Numbered from the stretch's first letter, positions 22,424 through 39,167 are shown. The stretch: 53,468 nucleotides of DNA from Actinomycetota bacterium (GCA_016870575.1 VGBH01000005.1:1-53468); one strand, 5' to 3'. The notes: generated from the letters alone by a model not told the origin. Program-made: numbers and translations.

Positions 22424-23233
22424 TTACTCGCAAGCAACTCCATCTTTATCTCGATCTAGATGTTGATTTGCATTGTAGAGTGCAGAGTTAACACTTCTCC
22501 TAATTGGAGTTACTCCAGCAGCTTTTGCCATATTGCAGTTTTGATATCGCACGAGGGTTGGTTGCAGGTTTGGTGATGCACCATTAGCTACAGGGGAAAA
22601 TTTTGGTGAGGTTTTGCGCGACAACTCGCCACAATCCATTAATTTATTTTCTAGTGTGCTGCGTTCAGTGGCATCAACGCGAAGATCCCACTTAACCTTA
22701 ACTTTAACCCAAGCAACTAAGTAGGTACAGCGATAATCTTGATTTGGTGGTAGCCAATTTGCTACATCATTATCTGATTTACTCCTATTCGATGCTCGAC
22801 TAACCGCAATCAACGTTTCAGTTAAATCAAGATCATTTGCAAAAGCCATTCTTCGCTGACCAGACCACATATTTGCGCCAGAGCGCCATGCTTCAGCTAG
22901 CGGAACAAAGTGGTCTACATCGAGTAGCGAAGCATTTGTGACTTCTTGATTGTCAAACAAAGAAATCCATTTGCCACCCGTAAGTTTGCAGTTAGCACCG
23001 ATGGTTGGTGCAACAACTGCTTCAGCAATCAGAACTTCAAGCCGTGCGTTACAACCGTCTCGATCAGCATCTATCCAATGTCGGAAAAGATTTCGATCAT
23101 AGCCGGCAGGTGTTTCATTAGCCACCAACAACTTAGAAAACTCAATCTCTAATTCAGTGCTTTGTGCAGTTTGGATTGGCGTTAAGACACTCAATACCAA
23201 TACTACAACGCTTGTTGTTGCGAATCGGTACAT
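22424..23233 (-). CDS. Secreted HNH (DUF1524-like) endonuclease with C-terminal Excalibur calcium-binding motif
   Basis: Signal-peptide-like MYRFATTSVVVLVLSVLTPIQTAQS; DVDHFVPLAEAWRSGA...FANDL...NRSKSDNDVANWLPP; C-term NQHLDRDKDGVACE. Confidence 0.88.
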   Translation of the reverse strand: MYRFATTSVVVLVLSVLTPIQTAQSTELEIEFSKLLVANETPAGYDRNLFRHWIDADRDGCNARLEVLIAEAVVAPTIGANCKLTGGKWISLFDNQEVTNASLLDVDHFVPLAEAWRSGANMWSGQRRMAFANDLDLTETLIAVSRASNRSKSDNDVANWLPPNQDYRCTYLVAWVKVKVKWDLRVDATERSTLENKLMDCGELSRKTSPKFSPVANGASPNLQPTLVRYQNCNMAKAAGVTPIRRSVNSALYNANQHLDRDKDGVACE

Positions 23234-23265
23234 AATTAAACTATAGCCCATTCACCTTAGAGTTA

Positions 23266-24855
23266 CTAACTGATGAAACTTACTACCCTACCGGTGTGTC
23301 CATCAATCTCAGATGAAATCTGCTCTGCTATTTCAACTGAAACCGCGCTATCTAAAGTAAGTGCAACCATCGCGTGGGCACCGGCAGCTTCACGGGAAAC
23401 CTGCATTCCAGCGATGTTGATTTCTGCATCACCCAAGATTCGACCGAGAATAGCAACTACACCTGGTCTATCGTGATACTTAAAAAATGCCATATGCGTC
23501 GCAATAGGCGCGTCTACTTCAAATTGATCAATTTGCACGATTTTCATCTTGTCATTTGGTGCAGTTACCGTACCTGCCACTAAAACCTGATCACCATCTG
23601 TTAGGGTCAAAACAATTCGCACCAAAGTCCGATGATCCGTTTCCTCGTGTACTAAAGACACCTTTGAGGCAACTCCTCGGTCTTTTGCCAATACGGGCGC
23701 ATTTACATAAGAAACTGGGTCGTGAACTAAATTGGTGAACACTCCCTTGAGTGCTGAAATTTCCAACACCGAAATGTCAGACTGATGTGCCTCACCCACA
23801 TACTCCACATCAATTCGCTCAATAGCTTTTGAAGTTAAACAAGCAGCAATTTGTCCTAAAGCTTCAGCAAGTGGTAGCAATGGCTTAACCAAATCAGCAA
23901 TTACCCCACCTTGAACATTTACGGCATCTGGTACTAACTCGCCTGCCAACGCTAATCTAACTGAGCGAGCAACTGCAATACCTGCTTTTTCTTGCGCTTC
24001 GTCAGTAGATGCTCCTAAATGTGGGGTAACAACCACATTTGGCAATGTAAACAAAGGTGAGTCAGTGCAAGGCTCTTTTGCATAAACATCTAAACCAGCA
24101 CCAGCAATCTTGTTCGATTTAAGTGCTTCATAAAGCGCTGCTTCATTAACTATGCCACCTCGGGCGGCGTTGATTAATAAAGCAGTATCTTTCATCATTT
24201 CAAATTCTTTTTCACCAATGAGATTCACTGTATCCGCAGTCTTAGGTAAGTGAACTGTAATGAAGTCACTTTCTTGAAGTAGTTCTTCTAGAGACACAAC
24301 TCTCACACCAAGTTGTGCAGCTCTTGCTGGCTGAACATAGGGATCATAAGCCAAGATGGAAACGCCAAAAGCTGATAAGCGTTGTGCTACTAACATTCCA
24401 ATTCGACCAAAACCAATCACACCTAAAGTTTTGTCAGCAATCTCAATACCATTGAATTTGCTTCGCTTCCATTCACCTCCAACAAGAGATGCGTGAGCTG
24501 CTGGAATATGCCGAGCTAACGAAATTAACAATCCAACTGCTAGTTCAGCTGCTGAAACAATGTTTGATGTTGGCGCATTAACTACCATCACGCCCGCTTG
24601 AGTTGCTGCCGCTACATCTACGTTATCTAGGCCAACACCGGCTCTAGCGACTACTTTCAGTTTTTTTGCGGCTGAAAAAACCTCTGCATCAACTTGAGTT
24701 GCAGACCTAACTAAAATCGCTGAGGCATCAACGATCTGATTCAACAATGCAGTTCTATCAGTACCATCAACATTCTTAACTTCAAAATCAGGACCGAGCG
24801 CTGCCAAAGTAGCTGGAGATAACTCCTCAGCGATTAATACGATGGGACGAGTCAC
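23266..24855 (-). CDS. serA: D-3-phosphoglycerate dehydrogenase
   Basis: VVARAGVGLDNVDVAAATQAGVMVVNAP, GFGRIGMLVAQR, C-terminal ACT domain; 529 aa. Confidence 0.96.
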   Translation of the reverse strand: MTRPIVLIAEELSPATLAALGPDFEVKNVDGTDRTALLNQIVDASAILVRSATQVDAEVFSAAKKLKVVARAGVGLDNVDVAAATQAGVMVVNAPTSNIVSAAELAVGLLISLARHIPAAHASLVGGEWKRSKFNGIEIADKTLGVIGFGRIGMLVAQRLSAFGVSILAYDPYVQPARAAQLGVRVVSLEELLQESDFITVHLPKTADTVNLIGEKEFEMMKDTALLINAARGGIVNEAALYEALKSNKIAGAGLDVYAKEPCTDSPLFTLPNVVVTPHLGASTDEAQEKAGIAVARSVRLALAGELVPDAVNVQGGVIADLVKPLLPLAEALGQIAACLTSKAIERIDVEYVGEAHQSDISVLEISALKGVFTNLVHDPVSYVNAPVLAKDRGVASKVSLVHEETDHRTLVRIVLTLTDGDQVLVAGTVTAPNDKMKIVQIDQFEVDAPIATHMAFFKYHDRPGVVAILGRILGDAEINIAGMQVSREAAGAHAMVALTLDSAVSVEIAEQISSEIDGHTGRVVSFIS

Positions 24856-24889
24856 AATTTCCCTTTCAATACAACTAGTTGAATCCTAG

Positions 24890-24909
24890 AGCGAAAGTTC
24901 TTTTTCGCT
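24890..24909. other. Small hairpin AGCGAAA-N6-TTTCGCT between serA and the DUF2256-like gene
   Basis: 7-bp perfect inverted repeat overlapping the stop codon of the small gene; no downstream T tract. Confidence 0.4.
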
Positions 24910-25051
24910 AGCCGCGATTTCTACGACAGCGTTCAGAACAATACTTAACCTGTTCCCAATTCTTAGCCCAGGCTTTCCGCCAGACCATCTCTTGGTTGCA
25001 AGTGAGGCAAATCTTTCGGGGAAGATCTGCTTTCTTAACTGCTTTGGGCAT
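24908..25051 (-). CDS. DUF2256-like small cysteine-rich protein (47 aa)
   Basis: Not in ORF track. MPKAVKKADLPRKICLTCNQEMVWRKAWAKNWEQVKYCSERCRRNRG*; start overlaps stop of the CDGSH gene (TAATG). Confidence 0.85.
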   Translation of the reverse strand: MPKAVKKADLPRKICLTCNQEMVWRKAWAKNWEQVKYCSERCRRNRG

Positions 25052-25241
25052 TATTCAGCAGTAAATCCAGCTGCCCGATGTGCGCCATCGCAAAATGGTT
25101 TAGTTTGCGAGTGACCACATCGACAAAGGGAGAAGTTTTCTTTTGTCTCAATGACATTGCCATCACTATCTACAAAATCAACTTCACCGGTAATGCGCAC
25201 CGATCCGTTTGGCTTAACATAGATCTTTACACGATCACTCA

Positions 25242-25242
<1 letters not shown>
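25051..25242 (-). CDS. CDGSH iron-sulfur domain protein
   Basis: CRCGHSQTKPFCDGAH motif. Confidence 0.93.
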
Positions 25243-26820
<1,578 letters not shown>

Positions 26821-26824
<4 letters not shown>

Positions 26825-28581
26825 TCTGCATCTCCCCTTTCCCAATCTGGTGCTAAATCTCTGGCGTATTTAATGTCATCATTTGAGGCACCAGCTGCAA
26901 CCATTGGCCATACCATCGCATCTTTATACACCATAAAGTCAACAACAACTGGAGCATCGTTCAATGACATCGCCTTCTCAATTATGGCATCTATTTGATC
27001 TGGACTCTCGCAGCGCAAACCATGACAGCCATATGCATCTGCTAATTTCACAAAGTCTGGAATTCGATGGGTCTGCAAATCAGTATTGGAATATCTAGAG
27101 TTATAGAACAATGTTTGCCATTGTCTAACCATTCCCAGTGATTGATTGTTGATTAGTGCGACTTTGATTGGAATATCGTTAATGGCGCAAGTTGCTAATT
27201 CTTGATTAGTCATTTGAAAACATCCATCACCATCAACTGCCCAAACAGTTTTGTTTGGTGCGCCAACTTTTGCACCCATTGCTGCTGGCACCGCAAATCC
27301 CATAGTGCCAAGCCCACCAGAATTCAACCAAGTGCCCGGATTTTCATAATTAATAAATTGCGCTGCCCACATTTGATGTTGCCCAACGCCTGCGGTGTAA
27401 ATGGTTTCCGGCCCAGTGATTTTGCCCAGTCGTTCAATTACTCGCTGTGGTGAAACAGACCCATCTGTTGGTAAGTCATATCCCAACGGATAAGTGGAAC
27501 GCATTATATTTAGCTCACTCCACCAGCCCTCTTGATCAATGCGCTTACCAGTTTTCATTTCAGATTTTAGGGCTGCGATTAACTCAATTATGGTCTCTCG
27601 AACATCGCCAACAATTGGTACGTCAGCTTCGCGATTCTTGCCAATTTCAGCAGGATCAATATCGGCGTGAATCACGGAGGCAAATGGTGCAAACGAATCT
27701 CGTCTGCCAGTTACTCTATCATCGAATCGAGCAGCCAAAGTAATGAGTAAATCACTTTTCTGCAGTGCACCAACAGCAGCTACCGTACCGTGCATTCCAG
27801 GCATTCCTAAATGTTGCGGATGGCTATCTGGGAATGCTCCGCGAGCCATTAACGTGGTTACTACTGGAATTCCAGTTAGTTCAGCCAACTGGAATAGCTC
27901 TTTTGTAGCTTGTGCCTTAATTACGCCACCACCAACATAAAAAACTGGTCGCTTTGATTCCATAATTAACTTGGCAGCTTCTTTAACTTGTTTTGAATTA
28001 GGTTTAGTAACTGGGTTATACCCCGGAAGTTCAATTGCAGTAGGCCAGAGAAAATCTGCTTTAGCCTGAAGAGCATCCTTTGAAATATCTACCAAGACCG
28101 GTCCTGGACGACCGGTGCTTGCGATATGAAATGCTTCAGCGATTGCTTTTGGAATATCGGCCGCATTTGTTACTAAATAATTGTGCTTAGTAATTGGCAT
28201 TGTGATGCCACGAATATCTGCTTCTTGAAAAGCATCAGTACCTATGGCCCCACTTGGTACTTGTCCAGTGATAGCAACCATTGCTACTGAATCCATATAT
28301 GCATCGGCGATTGGAGTCACTAAATTTGTTGCACCAGGTCCGCTGGTTGCAACACAAACACCAACTCTGTTTGTTGCTAACGCATAACCTTGTGCTGCGT
28401 GTCCTGCGCCTTGTTCATGTCGCACCAAAATGTGACGTAACTTCTTTGAATCCATAAGTGGGTCATAGGCAGGCAGAATTGCTCCACCAGGAATTCCAAA
28501 CAAGTCCGTTACTCCAGCATGTTCTAGAGATCGAACTAAACTCTCCGCGCCAGTAATAGCGCTGGTGTTTTCATTACTCAT
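26821..28581 (-). CDS. ilvB: Acetolactate synthase large subunit
   Basis: [43 protein letters not shown] thiamine-diphosphate motif. Confidence 0.98.
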
Positions 28582-28671
28582 TGCTGTCCTTGCTGTTTAC
28601 GATGCAGGTAACGCGCTTTTGGCAGCAGTGTGGTTCGCCGTGATTTAGCAAACTGGGTAAGTCCACTAATG

Positions 28672-28707
28672 AAAAACCCCCCGGCCCGGTTGGGCATCGG
28701 AGGGAGG
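28672..28707 (-). terminator. Intrinsic (attenuator) terminator in the ilvB leader
   Basis: Minus strand CCCTCCGATGCCCAACCGGGCCGGGGGGTTTTT: nested GCCC/GGGC and CCCTCC/GGGGGG stem followed by TTTTT. Confidence 0.8.
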
Positions 28708-28733
28708 CGCATCTGCCTGGTTGGGCTGATGCG

Positions 28734-28763
28734 CTATCTAACCACTACCTCACGGTTTAGCAC
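28734..28763 (-). CDS. Putative ilvB leader peptide (GTG start) MLNREVVVR
   Basis: GTG CTA AAC CGT GAG GTA GTG GTT AGA TAG; three consecutive Val codons immediately before hairpin and terminator. Confidence 0.65.
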   Translation of the reverse strand: MLNREVVVR

Positions 28764-28832
28764 AGGGAAAAGGTATCAGGCTAACTAACTAACTCGCACT
28801 GCTCCCCCACGTTAACTGAAAAAATCAGCGGT

Positions 28833-30506
28833 TTACCAGGTAGGGGCACCATCTGCAGCTGAGCCAACTGAACGAGCGTATTTCCCTAATATTCCGTGCG
28901 TATAGCGAGGTGCATTAGGTTTCCAACCCTGTTTACGCTTTTCAAGTTCAGCATTATCAACGAGTAAATCTAAGGTTCGACTGACCATATCTAAACGGAT
29001 TCGATCACCATCTCTAACAAATGCAATCGGCCCACCATCAACTGCCTCCGGAGCAACGTGCCCAATACAAAATCCAGCAGTAGCGCCAGAGAATCGTCCA
29101 TCGGTAATGAGCATTACATCTTTACCAAGTCCGGCACCTTTTATTGCAGCTGTTACCGCCAACATTTCGCGCATTCCAGGTCCACCTTTAGGACCTTCAT
29201 ATCGAATAACAACAACATCACCTTTAACAATTTTTCCTGCTGTTAGTGCATCCATAGCATCGCGTTCATCATCAAATACTTTAGCTACACCTTCAAAAAC
29301 AGGTTCTTCAATTGATGCTGCCTTAATTACTGATCCATCTGGGGCAAGTGAGCCCTTTAAGATTATTAATCCACCAGTAGCGTGTAATGGTTTAGCTGTT
29401 GGTGCAATTATCTGGCCATCTGGATTTAGTGGCGCAATAGCCTCTAAGTTCTCCGCCATTGTTTTGCCAGTTACAGTCATCACGTCGCCATGTAATACGC
29501 CAATATCAAGTAGTGCTTTCATTACAACTGGTACGCCACCAATTCGATCAACATCATTCATCACATATCGTCCAAATGGCTTGACATCAGCTAAATGCGG
29601 AGTGCGATCAGCAATCACATTGAAATCATCAATGGTCAGCGGAACTTGAGCTTCACGTGCGATTGCGAGCAAATGCAAAACAGCATTAGTTGAACCACCT
29701 AAAGCCATCACAATTGCAATTGCATTTTCAAATGCTTTTCGAGTCATAATGTCGCGAGTAGTAATTCCTTTTGCGATTAGATTGACCACTGCTTCACCGG
29801 CATCAATTGCATCATCTTCGCGTCGTTTATCAACAGCTGGTGCTGAAGCACTGCCTGGCAGCGACATTCCTATCGCTTCCCCAATAGAAGCCATCGTGTT
29901 AGCTGTAAACATTCCGCCACATGCACCTTCACCCGGGCAGGCTCTACGTTCGATTTCACCCAACTCAGCCTCAGTGATTTTTCCGCGAGCACAAGCACCA
30001 ACTGCTTCAAAAACATCGCCAATTGTGATGTCTTTATCACCATATCTACCTGGAAGAATTGAACCGTTATAAATCATCACCGATGCCACATCTAATCGTG
30101 CGGCTGCCATCAACATTCCAGGTAATGATTTATCACATCCAGCTAACGTAACTACACCATCAAGCCGCTCCGCAAATACAACCGCTTCTACTGAGTCGGC
30201 AATAATCTCTCGCGAAACCAAACTGGCACGCATGCCTTCATGACCCATAGAAATTGCATCAGAAACTGAAATCGTGCCGAACTCCATTGGAAAACCACCT
30301 GCATCGAAAACGCCTTCGCGTGCTTTGGCAGCAAGTCGTCGCAATGACATATTGCATGGTGTGATTTCGTTCCAGCTTGATGCAATACCAATTTGTGGTT
30401 TTGCAAAATCTTCATCTTTCATGCCGATTGCTCTAAGCATGGATCTAGCCGGAGCTCGCTCGATGCCGTCAGTTACATCTTTACTATGTGGTTTTAGGTC
30501 AGCCAT
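28833..30506 (-). CDS. ilvD: Dihydroxy-acid dehydratase
   Basis: [53 protein letters not shown]. Confidence 0.98.
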   Translation of the reverse strand: MADLKPHSKDVTDGIERAPARSMLRAIGMKDEDFAKPQIGIASSWNEITPCNMSLRRLAAKAREGVFDAGGFPMEFGTISVSDAISMGHEGMRASLVSREIIADSVEAVVFAERLDGVVTLAGCDKSLPGMLMAAARLDVASVMIYNGSILPGRYGDKDITIGDVFEAVGACARGKITEAELGEIERRACPGEGACGGMFTANTMASIGEAIGMSLPGSASAPAVDKRREDDAIDAGEAVVNLIAKGITTRDIMTRKAFENAIAIVMALGGSTNAVLHLLAIAREAQVPLTIDDFNVIADRTPHLADVKPFGRYVMNDVDRIGGVPVVMKALLDIGVLHGDVMTVTGKTMAENLEAIAPLNPDGQIIAPTAKPLHATGGLIILKGSLAPDGSVIKAASIEEPVFEGVAKVFDDERDAMDALTAGKIVKGDVVVIRYEGPKGGPGMREMLAVTAAIKGAGLGKDVMLITDGRFSGATAGFCIGHVAPEAVDGGPIAFVRDGDRIRLDMVSRTLDLLVDNAELEKRKQGWKPNAPRYTHGILGKYARSVGSAADGAPTW

Positions 30507-30522
30507 AGCGTTATCCTAGGGC

Positions 30523-32034
30523 TCAATCTTGCGAAACACCAAGATAATCAAACAATAATTTTCTAACTTTTGCAGCATCTGCTTTTCCACCAGTTGCTTT
30601 CATTACTGCGCCAATCAGCGCTCCGGATGCTTGTAGTTTTCCGTCCTGAATTTTGCTTACCACTTCAGGCATTGCGACAATCGCTTCTTTAATGGCATCT
30701 AAAAGCGCAGAATCATCGCTAACCACAGCCAAACCTTGCTTTTGGACAATCTCACCAGGAGACCCTTCTCCTGCAATCACTGAACTAATCACTTGTCGGG
30801 CAAGTTTGTCATTCAGCGCTCCAGTTGCTACAAGTTGATCTATTTCGGCAACTTGGGCTGGTGTGATATCGATTTGTTCTAGTTCAACACCTCGTTCATT
30901 AGCGATTCGGGTGATTTTACCAAGCCACCACTTTCTAGCAGCAGAGGGGTCTGTGCCTAATTCAACGGTTGCTTCAATCAAGTCAAGAGCGCCTGCGTTA
31001 ACAACCGCTAGCATTTCAAAGTCAGTAATTTGCCAAGCCTGTTTTAATCGCTCACGTTTAGCGGTTGGCGTTTCAGGTAACTCAGAGCGCAATTGCTCAA
31101 TCCATTTTGAATCTGGTGCAATTGGCAGCAGGTCAGGTTCTGGAAAATAGCGATATTCCTCTGCCTGCTCTTTACTTCTACCTGGCGAAGTTGAGCCATC
31201 ATTTTCGTGAAAATGTCGCGTTTCTTGTTTTACTCTTTCTCCTGCTTTAAGCAAAGCGGCTTGTCGTTGCATCTCAAATCTCACTGCCCGCTCAACTGAA
31301 CGTAGTGAATTTACATTCTTAGTTTCAGTACGCGTGCCTAATTGATTACTTTCAATTGGCATCAATGAAACATTCACATCACACCTAAGCGATCCCTCTT
31401 CCATTCGTACGTCACTTACACCTAAATTTCGAATAAGGTCGCGCAAGGTAGCCACGTATGCTTTGGCGACTTCTGGAGCAAGTTCACCTGTGTCAGGAAT
31501 TATCTTGGTCACAATTTCTACAAGTGGGATTCCTGCTCGGTTGTAATCAACAAGTGAATAATCTGCGCCATGAATTCGACCGGTAAATCCGCCCGCATGG
31601 GTGAGTTTTCCAGTGTCCTCTTCTAGGTGAACGCGTTCAATTCCAATTCTAATTTTGCTGGAATCATCCCCATTAGGCACTAGCACATCTAAAAATCCAT
31701 CAAAGCAAATCGGTTCGTCGTATTGGCTAATTTGATAATCCTTTGGCATATCTGGATAAAAGTAATTTTTCCGAGCCATCCTTGACCAAGGCGCTATTTG
31801 GCAATTTAAAGCCAGTCCAATTTTTATAATTGATTCAATTGCCTTTTCATTAAGAACTGGAAGTGAACCTGGTAATCCAAGACAAGTGGGGCAAACATTT
31901 GTATTTGGAGATGCTCCAAAATTTGTAGGACATGAACAAAATACTTTAGTTTTAGTATTTAGCTCAACATGCACTTCTAATCCAAGAACTGGTTTAAAAT
32001 CAGTAATCACATTTTCAAATTCAAATAGATTCAT
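30523..32034 (-). CDS. gatB: Aspartyl/glutamyl-tRNA amidotransferase subunit B
   Basis: [36 protein letters not shown]-terminal YqeY-like domain. Confidence 0.98.
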   Translation of the reverse strand: MNLFEFENVITDFKPVLGLEVHVELNTKTKVFCSCPTNFGASPNTNVCPTCLGLPGSLPVLNEKAIESIIKIGLALNCQIAPWSRMARKNYFYPDMPKDYQISQYDEPICFDGFLDVLVPNGDDSSKIRIGIERVHLEEDTGKLTHAGGFTGRIHGADYSLVDYNRAGIPLVEIVTKIIPDTGELAPEVAKAYVATLRDLIRNLGVSDVRMEEGSLRCDVNVSLMPIESNQLGTRTETKNVNSLRSVERAVRFEMQRQAALLKAGERVKQETRHFHENDGSTSPGRSKEQAEEYRYFPEPDLLPIAPDSKWIEQLRSELPETPTAKRERLKQAWQITDFEMLAVVNAGALDLIEATVELGTDPSAARKWWLGKITRIANERGVELEQIDITPAQVAEIDQLVATGALNDKLARQVISSVIAGEGSPGEIVQKQGLAVVSDDSALLDAIKEAIVAMPEVVSKIQDGKLQASGALIGAVMKATGGKADAAKVRKLLFDYLGVSQD

Positions 32035-33521
32035 AATCTAGGTGCCTTATCTAATAGCAAGCCACCCCAACTAGAAACAAGAGCGGACTCAAGCGCACCA
32101 GCAACCCGATACATCCGGTCATCGCACATAACCGGAGCCATTATCTGCATTCCAGCAGGTAGATTGTCTTCATCTGCCAATCCGATTGGAACTGACATTC
32201 CACCCACGCCAGCTAAATTAACTGGAATTGTGCAGATGTCATTTAAATACATTGCCATTGGATCATTTAATTTTTCGCCTATTTTAAAAGCAGTAATGGG
32301 TGATGTTGGTGAAATTAGAGCATCTACTTGGGAAAAGGCAGCGTTAAAATCATCTGCAATTAATCTTCTAACTTTTTGAGCCGAACCATAATAAGCATCG
32401 TAGTAACCACTACTAAGCGCATATGTGCCAATGATTATTCGGCGCTTAACTTCTGGACCAAAACCTGCGGCTCGGGTGGCAGCCATAACTTGCTCTACGC
32501 TGCTATCTCCATCATCTACTCGCAATCCATATCGCATGCCATCAAATCGGGCTAAATTGCTTGAGCATTCACTCGGCTGAATCAAGTAATAAGCGGCTAA
32601 CGCATAAGTAAACGAAGGACAAGAGAGTTCGACAATTTCCGCACCAAGATTGCGCAAGATTGCAACAGCCTCATTAAACCTATTGAGCACACCGGCTTGA
32701 TATCCCTCGCCTGCAAACTCTTTGACAATACCCAACTTCATTCCAGCAATATCTTTGTGCTTTGCTGCTGCCACAAAATCTGGAATTGGTTGATTAATCG
32801 AAGTTGAATCTAACGGGTCATATCCAGCAATTGCTTGGTGTAGTAAAGCTGCATCTAAAACAGTTCTTGCAAATGGTCCTGCTTGATCTAATGATGAAGC
32901 TAATGCCACAATTCCATACCTTGAGATTCCACCATAGGTTGGCTTAACACCGACAGTTCCGGTTACAGCAGCTGGTTGCCTAATAGATCCACCGGTATCA
33001 GTACCAACAGCTAGCGGTGCTAGAAATCCTGCAACTGCAGCAGAACTTCCGCCACTGCTACCACCAGGAATTCTGCTGGTATCCCAAGGATTAGTTGTTG
33101 GACCATAAGCAGAAGTTTCAGTTGAAGAACCCATCGCAAATTCGTCCATATTGACTTTGCCCAACAGCACCATATCAGCGTTTTTCATTCGGCTGACAAC
33201 AGTTGAATCATAAGGAGGGCGCCAGTTTTCTAAAATTCTTGAACCACAAGTAGTTGGAATATCCTTTTGCGTGAAAATATCTTTCACTGCAACTGGCACA
33301 CCAGCAAGTGGACCAAGAAACTCACCTGATGCTAATTTCTTATCAACATTTGCTGCTTGTGCCATTGCCCCATCTTCATCAATGAACAAAAATGCATTGA
33401 GTTTCTTATCGACAGCTGCAATTTGGTCAAAGTGAGCTTTTGCAACGTCAACTGCTGAAAATTCTTTTTTCTTTATGCCAGCCGCTAAATCAACTGCGGT
33501 CATTCTGGTTAATTCCGTCAC
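32031..33521 (-). CDS. gatA: Aspartyl/glutamyl-tRNA amidotransferase subunit A
   Basis: Amidase signature [32 protein letters not shown]. Confidence 0.98.
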   Translation of the reverse strand: MTELTRMTAVDLAAGIKKKEFSAVDVAKAHFDQIAAVDKKLNAFLFIDEDGAMAQAANVDKKLASGEFLGPLAGVPVAVKDIFTQKDIPTTCGSRILENWRPPYDSTVVSRMKNADMVLLGKVNMDEFAMGSSTETSAYGPTTNPWDTSRIPGGSSGGSSAAVAGFLAPLAVGTDTGGSIRQPAAVTGTVGVKPTYGGISRYGIVALASSLDQAGPFARTVLDAALLHQAIAGYDPLDSTSINQPIPDFVAAAKHKDIAGMKLGIVKEFAGEGYQAGVLNRFNEAVAILRNLGAEIVELSCPSFTYALAAYYLIQPSECSSNLARFDGMRYGLRVDDGDSSVEQVMAATRAAGFGPEVKRRIIIGTYALSSGYYDAYYGSAQKVRRLIADDFNAAFSQVDALISPTSPITAFKIGEKLNDPMAMYLNDICTIPVNLAGVGGMSVPIGLADEDNLPAGMQIMAPVMCDDRMYRVAGALESALVSSWGGLLLDKAPRL

Positions 33522-33818
33522 TTATTCCTCTTCCAGAATTCGAGGGACACGGAATCGATCGTCCTCACTAGCAGGCGCTGCTGCCAGCGCATCTGTAGCC
33601 GATAAGGAATTACCAACTACATCAGCTCGAAAAACATTATTGATGTCAAGCGCATGTGACATTGGCTTAATCTCATCATTTACAATTTCCTGGACTTTAG
33701 CAACCGAATCCAATATGACATCCAGTTGCGAACTGAATTGATCTAACTCTGCTTCAGTAAGTGCGATACGAGCTAAGTCAGCAATTGAGCGTAATTCATC
33801 CCGAGATAGTTTTGACAT
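33522..33818 (-). CDS. gatC: Aspartyl/glutamyl-tRNA amidotransferase subunit C
   Basis: MSKLSRDELRSIADLARIALTEAELDQFSSQLDVILD; upstream of gatA. Confidence 0.96.
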   Translation of the reverse strand: MSKLSRDELRSIADLARIALTEAELDQFSSQLDVILDSVAKVQEIVNDEIKPMSHALDINNVFRADVVGNSLSATDALAAAPASEDDRFRVPRILEEE

Positions 33819-33827
33819 AGCCGTATT

Positions 33828-37056
<3,229 letters not shown>

Positions 37057-37060
<4 letters not shown>

Positions 37061-38244
37061 ACCTGAGCAGCCACCTTGGTATCGCTAACCATTCCTGCCC
37101 GACGCGCACGAGAAACGACATCGGGTAATGCTGATATCAGAAAATCGATGTCAGATGTATCTGAAGTACTGCCCAAGCTAAATCGAAGTGAGCTTTTAGC
37201 TCGCACTGGATCAAGGCCCATCGCGATTAAAACATGTGATGGCTGGGGAATTCCAACTGAACATGCTGAACCAGTAGAAACTTGAACACCCTTTGCATCC
37301 AATAACATCAACATCGCATCGCCTTCAGCACCATAAAATGAAAAATGAGCATTACCTGGCAATCGATTGATTGGATCTCCGTTGTAAACCGCATCTGGCA
37401 CAGCTGACTTTACTCGTTTCACTAAATCATCTCGCAATTTAGAAATCCTATTGAAGTTTTCAGTTTGGTTTCTAATAACTAACTCAACCGCAAGAGCAAG
37501 TGCTTGCGCACCAACTGCATTGATTGTGCCGGAGCGAACATCGCGTTCTTGATTGCCCCCATGCAAAATTGGATCGACCTTTACTCCAGTGCGTAACATC
37601 AAAAAGCCAACACCATGAATTGCACCAATTTTGTGGCCGCTAGCGGATAGCGCAGATAACTTTATGTCAGACAAATCAACTGGCAGAGTTCCAATCGCTT
37701 GAACAGCATCACTATGAACTGGAATACCGAACTTAGCTGCCAACAGAACGACTTCATTAATTGGCTGCACGGTACCCACTTCATTATTTGCCCACATCAC
37801 TGAAATCATCGAAACCGATTCAGAGTCTTTTTCTAATTTTCGCTCTAACCACTCCAAATCAATCCGGCCAATTGAATCAACTGGAATCAGCACCAATTCT
37901 GCTTCGCCACGCTCTGCTAACCATTGGGCAGGATCTAGCACAGCATGATGTTCAACTGCAGAAATCAACAATTGTGGTCGACGACGTTCGCGCTGCCGCG
38001 CCCAGTGAATACCTTTTATTGCAACATTGTCAGCCTCAGTTCCACCGGCAGTGAAATAAATTTCAGACGGTCTAATCTTTAAAGCCTTAGCAATTCTTTC
38101 TCTTGCCTCTTCAACAAGTTGGCGCGCTTTGCGACCTGACTCATGTAAGGAAGATGGATTTAGTGCAGCTCCTAATTGCTCAATAAGTAATGACTTTACT
38201 TCTGGAAGCAAAGTGGTGGTAGCAGCGTGATCCAAATAGGCCAT
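37057..38244 (-). CDS. Cysteine desulfurase
   Basis: MAYLDHAATTTLLPEV, HSDAVQAIGTLPVDL, SASGHKIGAIHGVGFL, STGSACSVG. Confidence 0.95.
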
Positions 38245-38288
38245 AACTCAATTATCTCAGATTTACTTTTGTTAGCGGATAGCTGTGC

Positions 38289-39167
38289 TCAATACAAGGC
38301 ATTTGCAAGTTCACGCCGGGCTGCAAGCACGATTGCGTCAGTTGGGTCAGCGATTTCGAACAAATCTAGTAATCGTTGCTTTACCGTGTCGTGCTCTGCG
38401 CCAAAGAGGACTTTTATTGTTTCTATCAAAGCGCTATAAGCTTTTTCTGGATTACCTAACAATATCTGACCATCTGCAAAATCCATTCGCGCAGCAAAGT
38501 CAGTTACTTCTGGAAGATCCAAATTACTTAAGTCAATCTTTTCACTTCTACGTTGCAGTTCAATTAATGCAATTCCGGCTTTAGCTTCATTATCTTTTGG
38601 GTTTGCCGTTAATCGCTCACGATAAAGTCTTTCAGCGCCATCTAAATCGCCATCTATTAACATATCTTCAGCTGGATCTATAACTTCTTCAGTGACTTCT
38701 TCAGGTTCTGAATCAACAATTCCAAGGCCAGGTAGGTTAGCTTGCTCTGCCACGCCAAGCACTTGCTTAATCATTTCGCGTAAAAAGGATTCTGGCCTTA
38801 AGCCATTGAACATAGGTTGAATCTGTTGTACCAAAATCAAAAATACCGATGGAATACTTTGCACTTTAAATGTCTGACTAATTCTTGGGTTGGCATCAAC
38901 ATCAACTTTTGCCAACACCCACTTTCCATTACTTTCAATTGCTAATTTTTCTAAGAGCGGAGAGAGCTGCTTACAAGGTTCGCACCAAGAAGCCCATAAA
39001 TCCAATATCACTGGTACTCGAGTTGAAACTTCAGTAACAAGCTCCTGAAAAGTTTGATCGGTGATGTCTAGAATAAATGGCGAATTAGTCTTAGGTATAT
39101 CTGCTTGGACTTTTGCTGCTGCTAGGGCCGCCAAGTCAACAGCACCGTTCATTGGAATTTTATTCAT
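38289..39167 (-). CDS. Thioredoxin-domain/TPR protein (YbbN-like co-chaperone)
   Basis: VILDLWASWCEPCKQLSPLLEKLA followed by TPR-like alpha repeats. Confidence 0.9.
   Translation of the reverse strand: MNKIPMNGAVDLAALAAAKVQADIPKTNSPFILDITDQTFQELVTEVSTRVPVILDLWASWCEPCKQLSPLLEKLAIESNGKWVLAKVDVDANPRISQTFKVQSIPSVFLILVQQIQPMFNGLRPESFLREMIKQVLGVAEQANLPGLGIVDSEPEEVTEEVIDPAEDMLIDGDLDGAERLYRERLTANPKDNEAKAGIALIELQRRSEKIDLSNLDLPEVTDFAARMDFADGQILLGNPEKAYSALIETIKVLFGAEHDTVKQRLLDLFEIADPTDAIVLAARRELANALY

Larger units (their letters stand above)
28672..28777 (-). promoter_or_regulatory. Putative Val-responsive attenuator leader of ilvBNC
   Basis: Short VVV leader ORF, perfect 7-bp hairpin GCGCATC/GATGCGC (28707-28713 with 28728-28734), then terminator. 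Confidence 0.75.

Noticed and set aside
29107-29649. 180-aa plus-strand ORF
   Set aside because: Antisense shadow ORF of ilvD; low-complexity Ser/Pro/Ile-rich translation with no recognisable motif.
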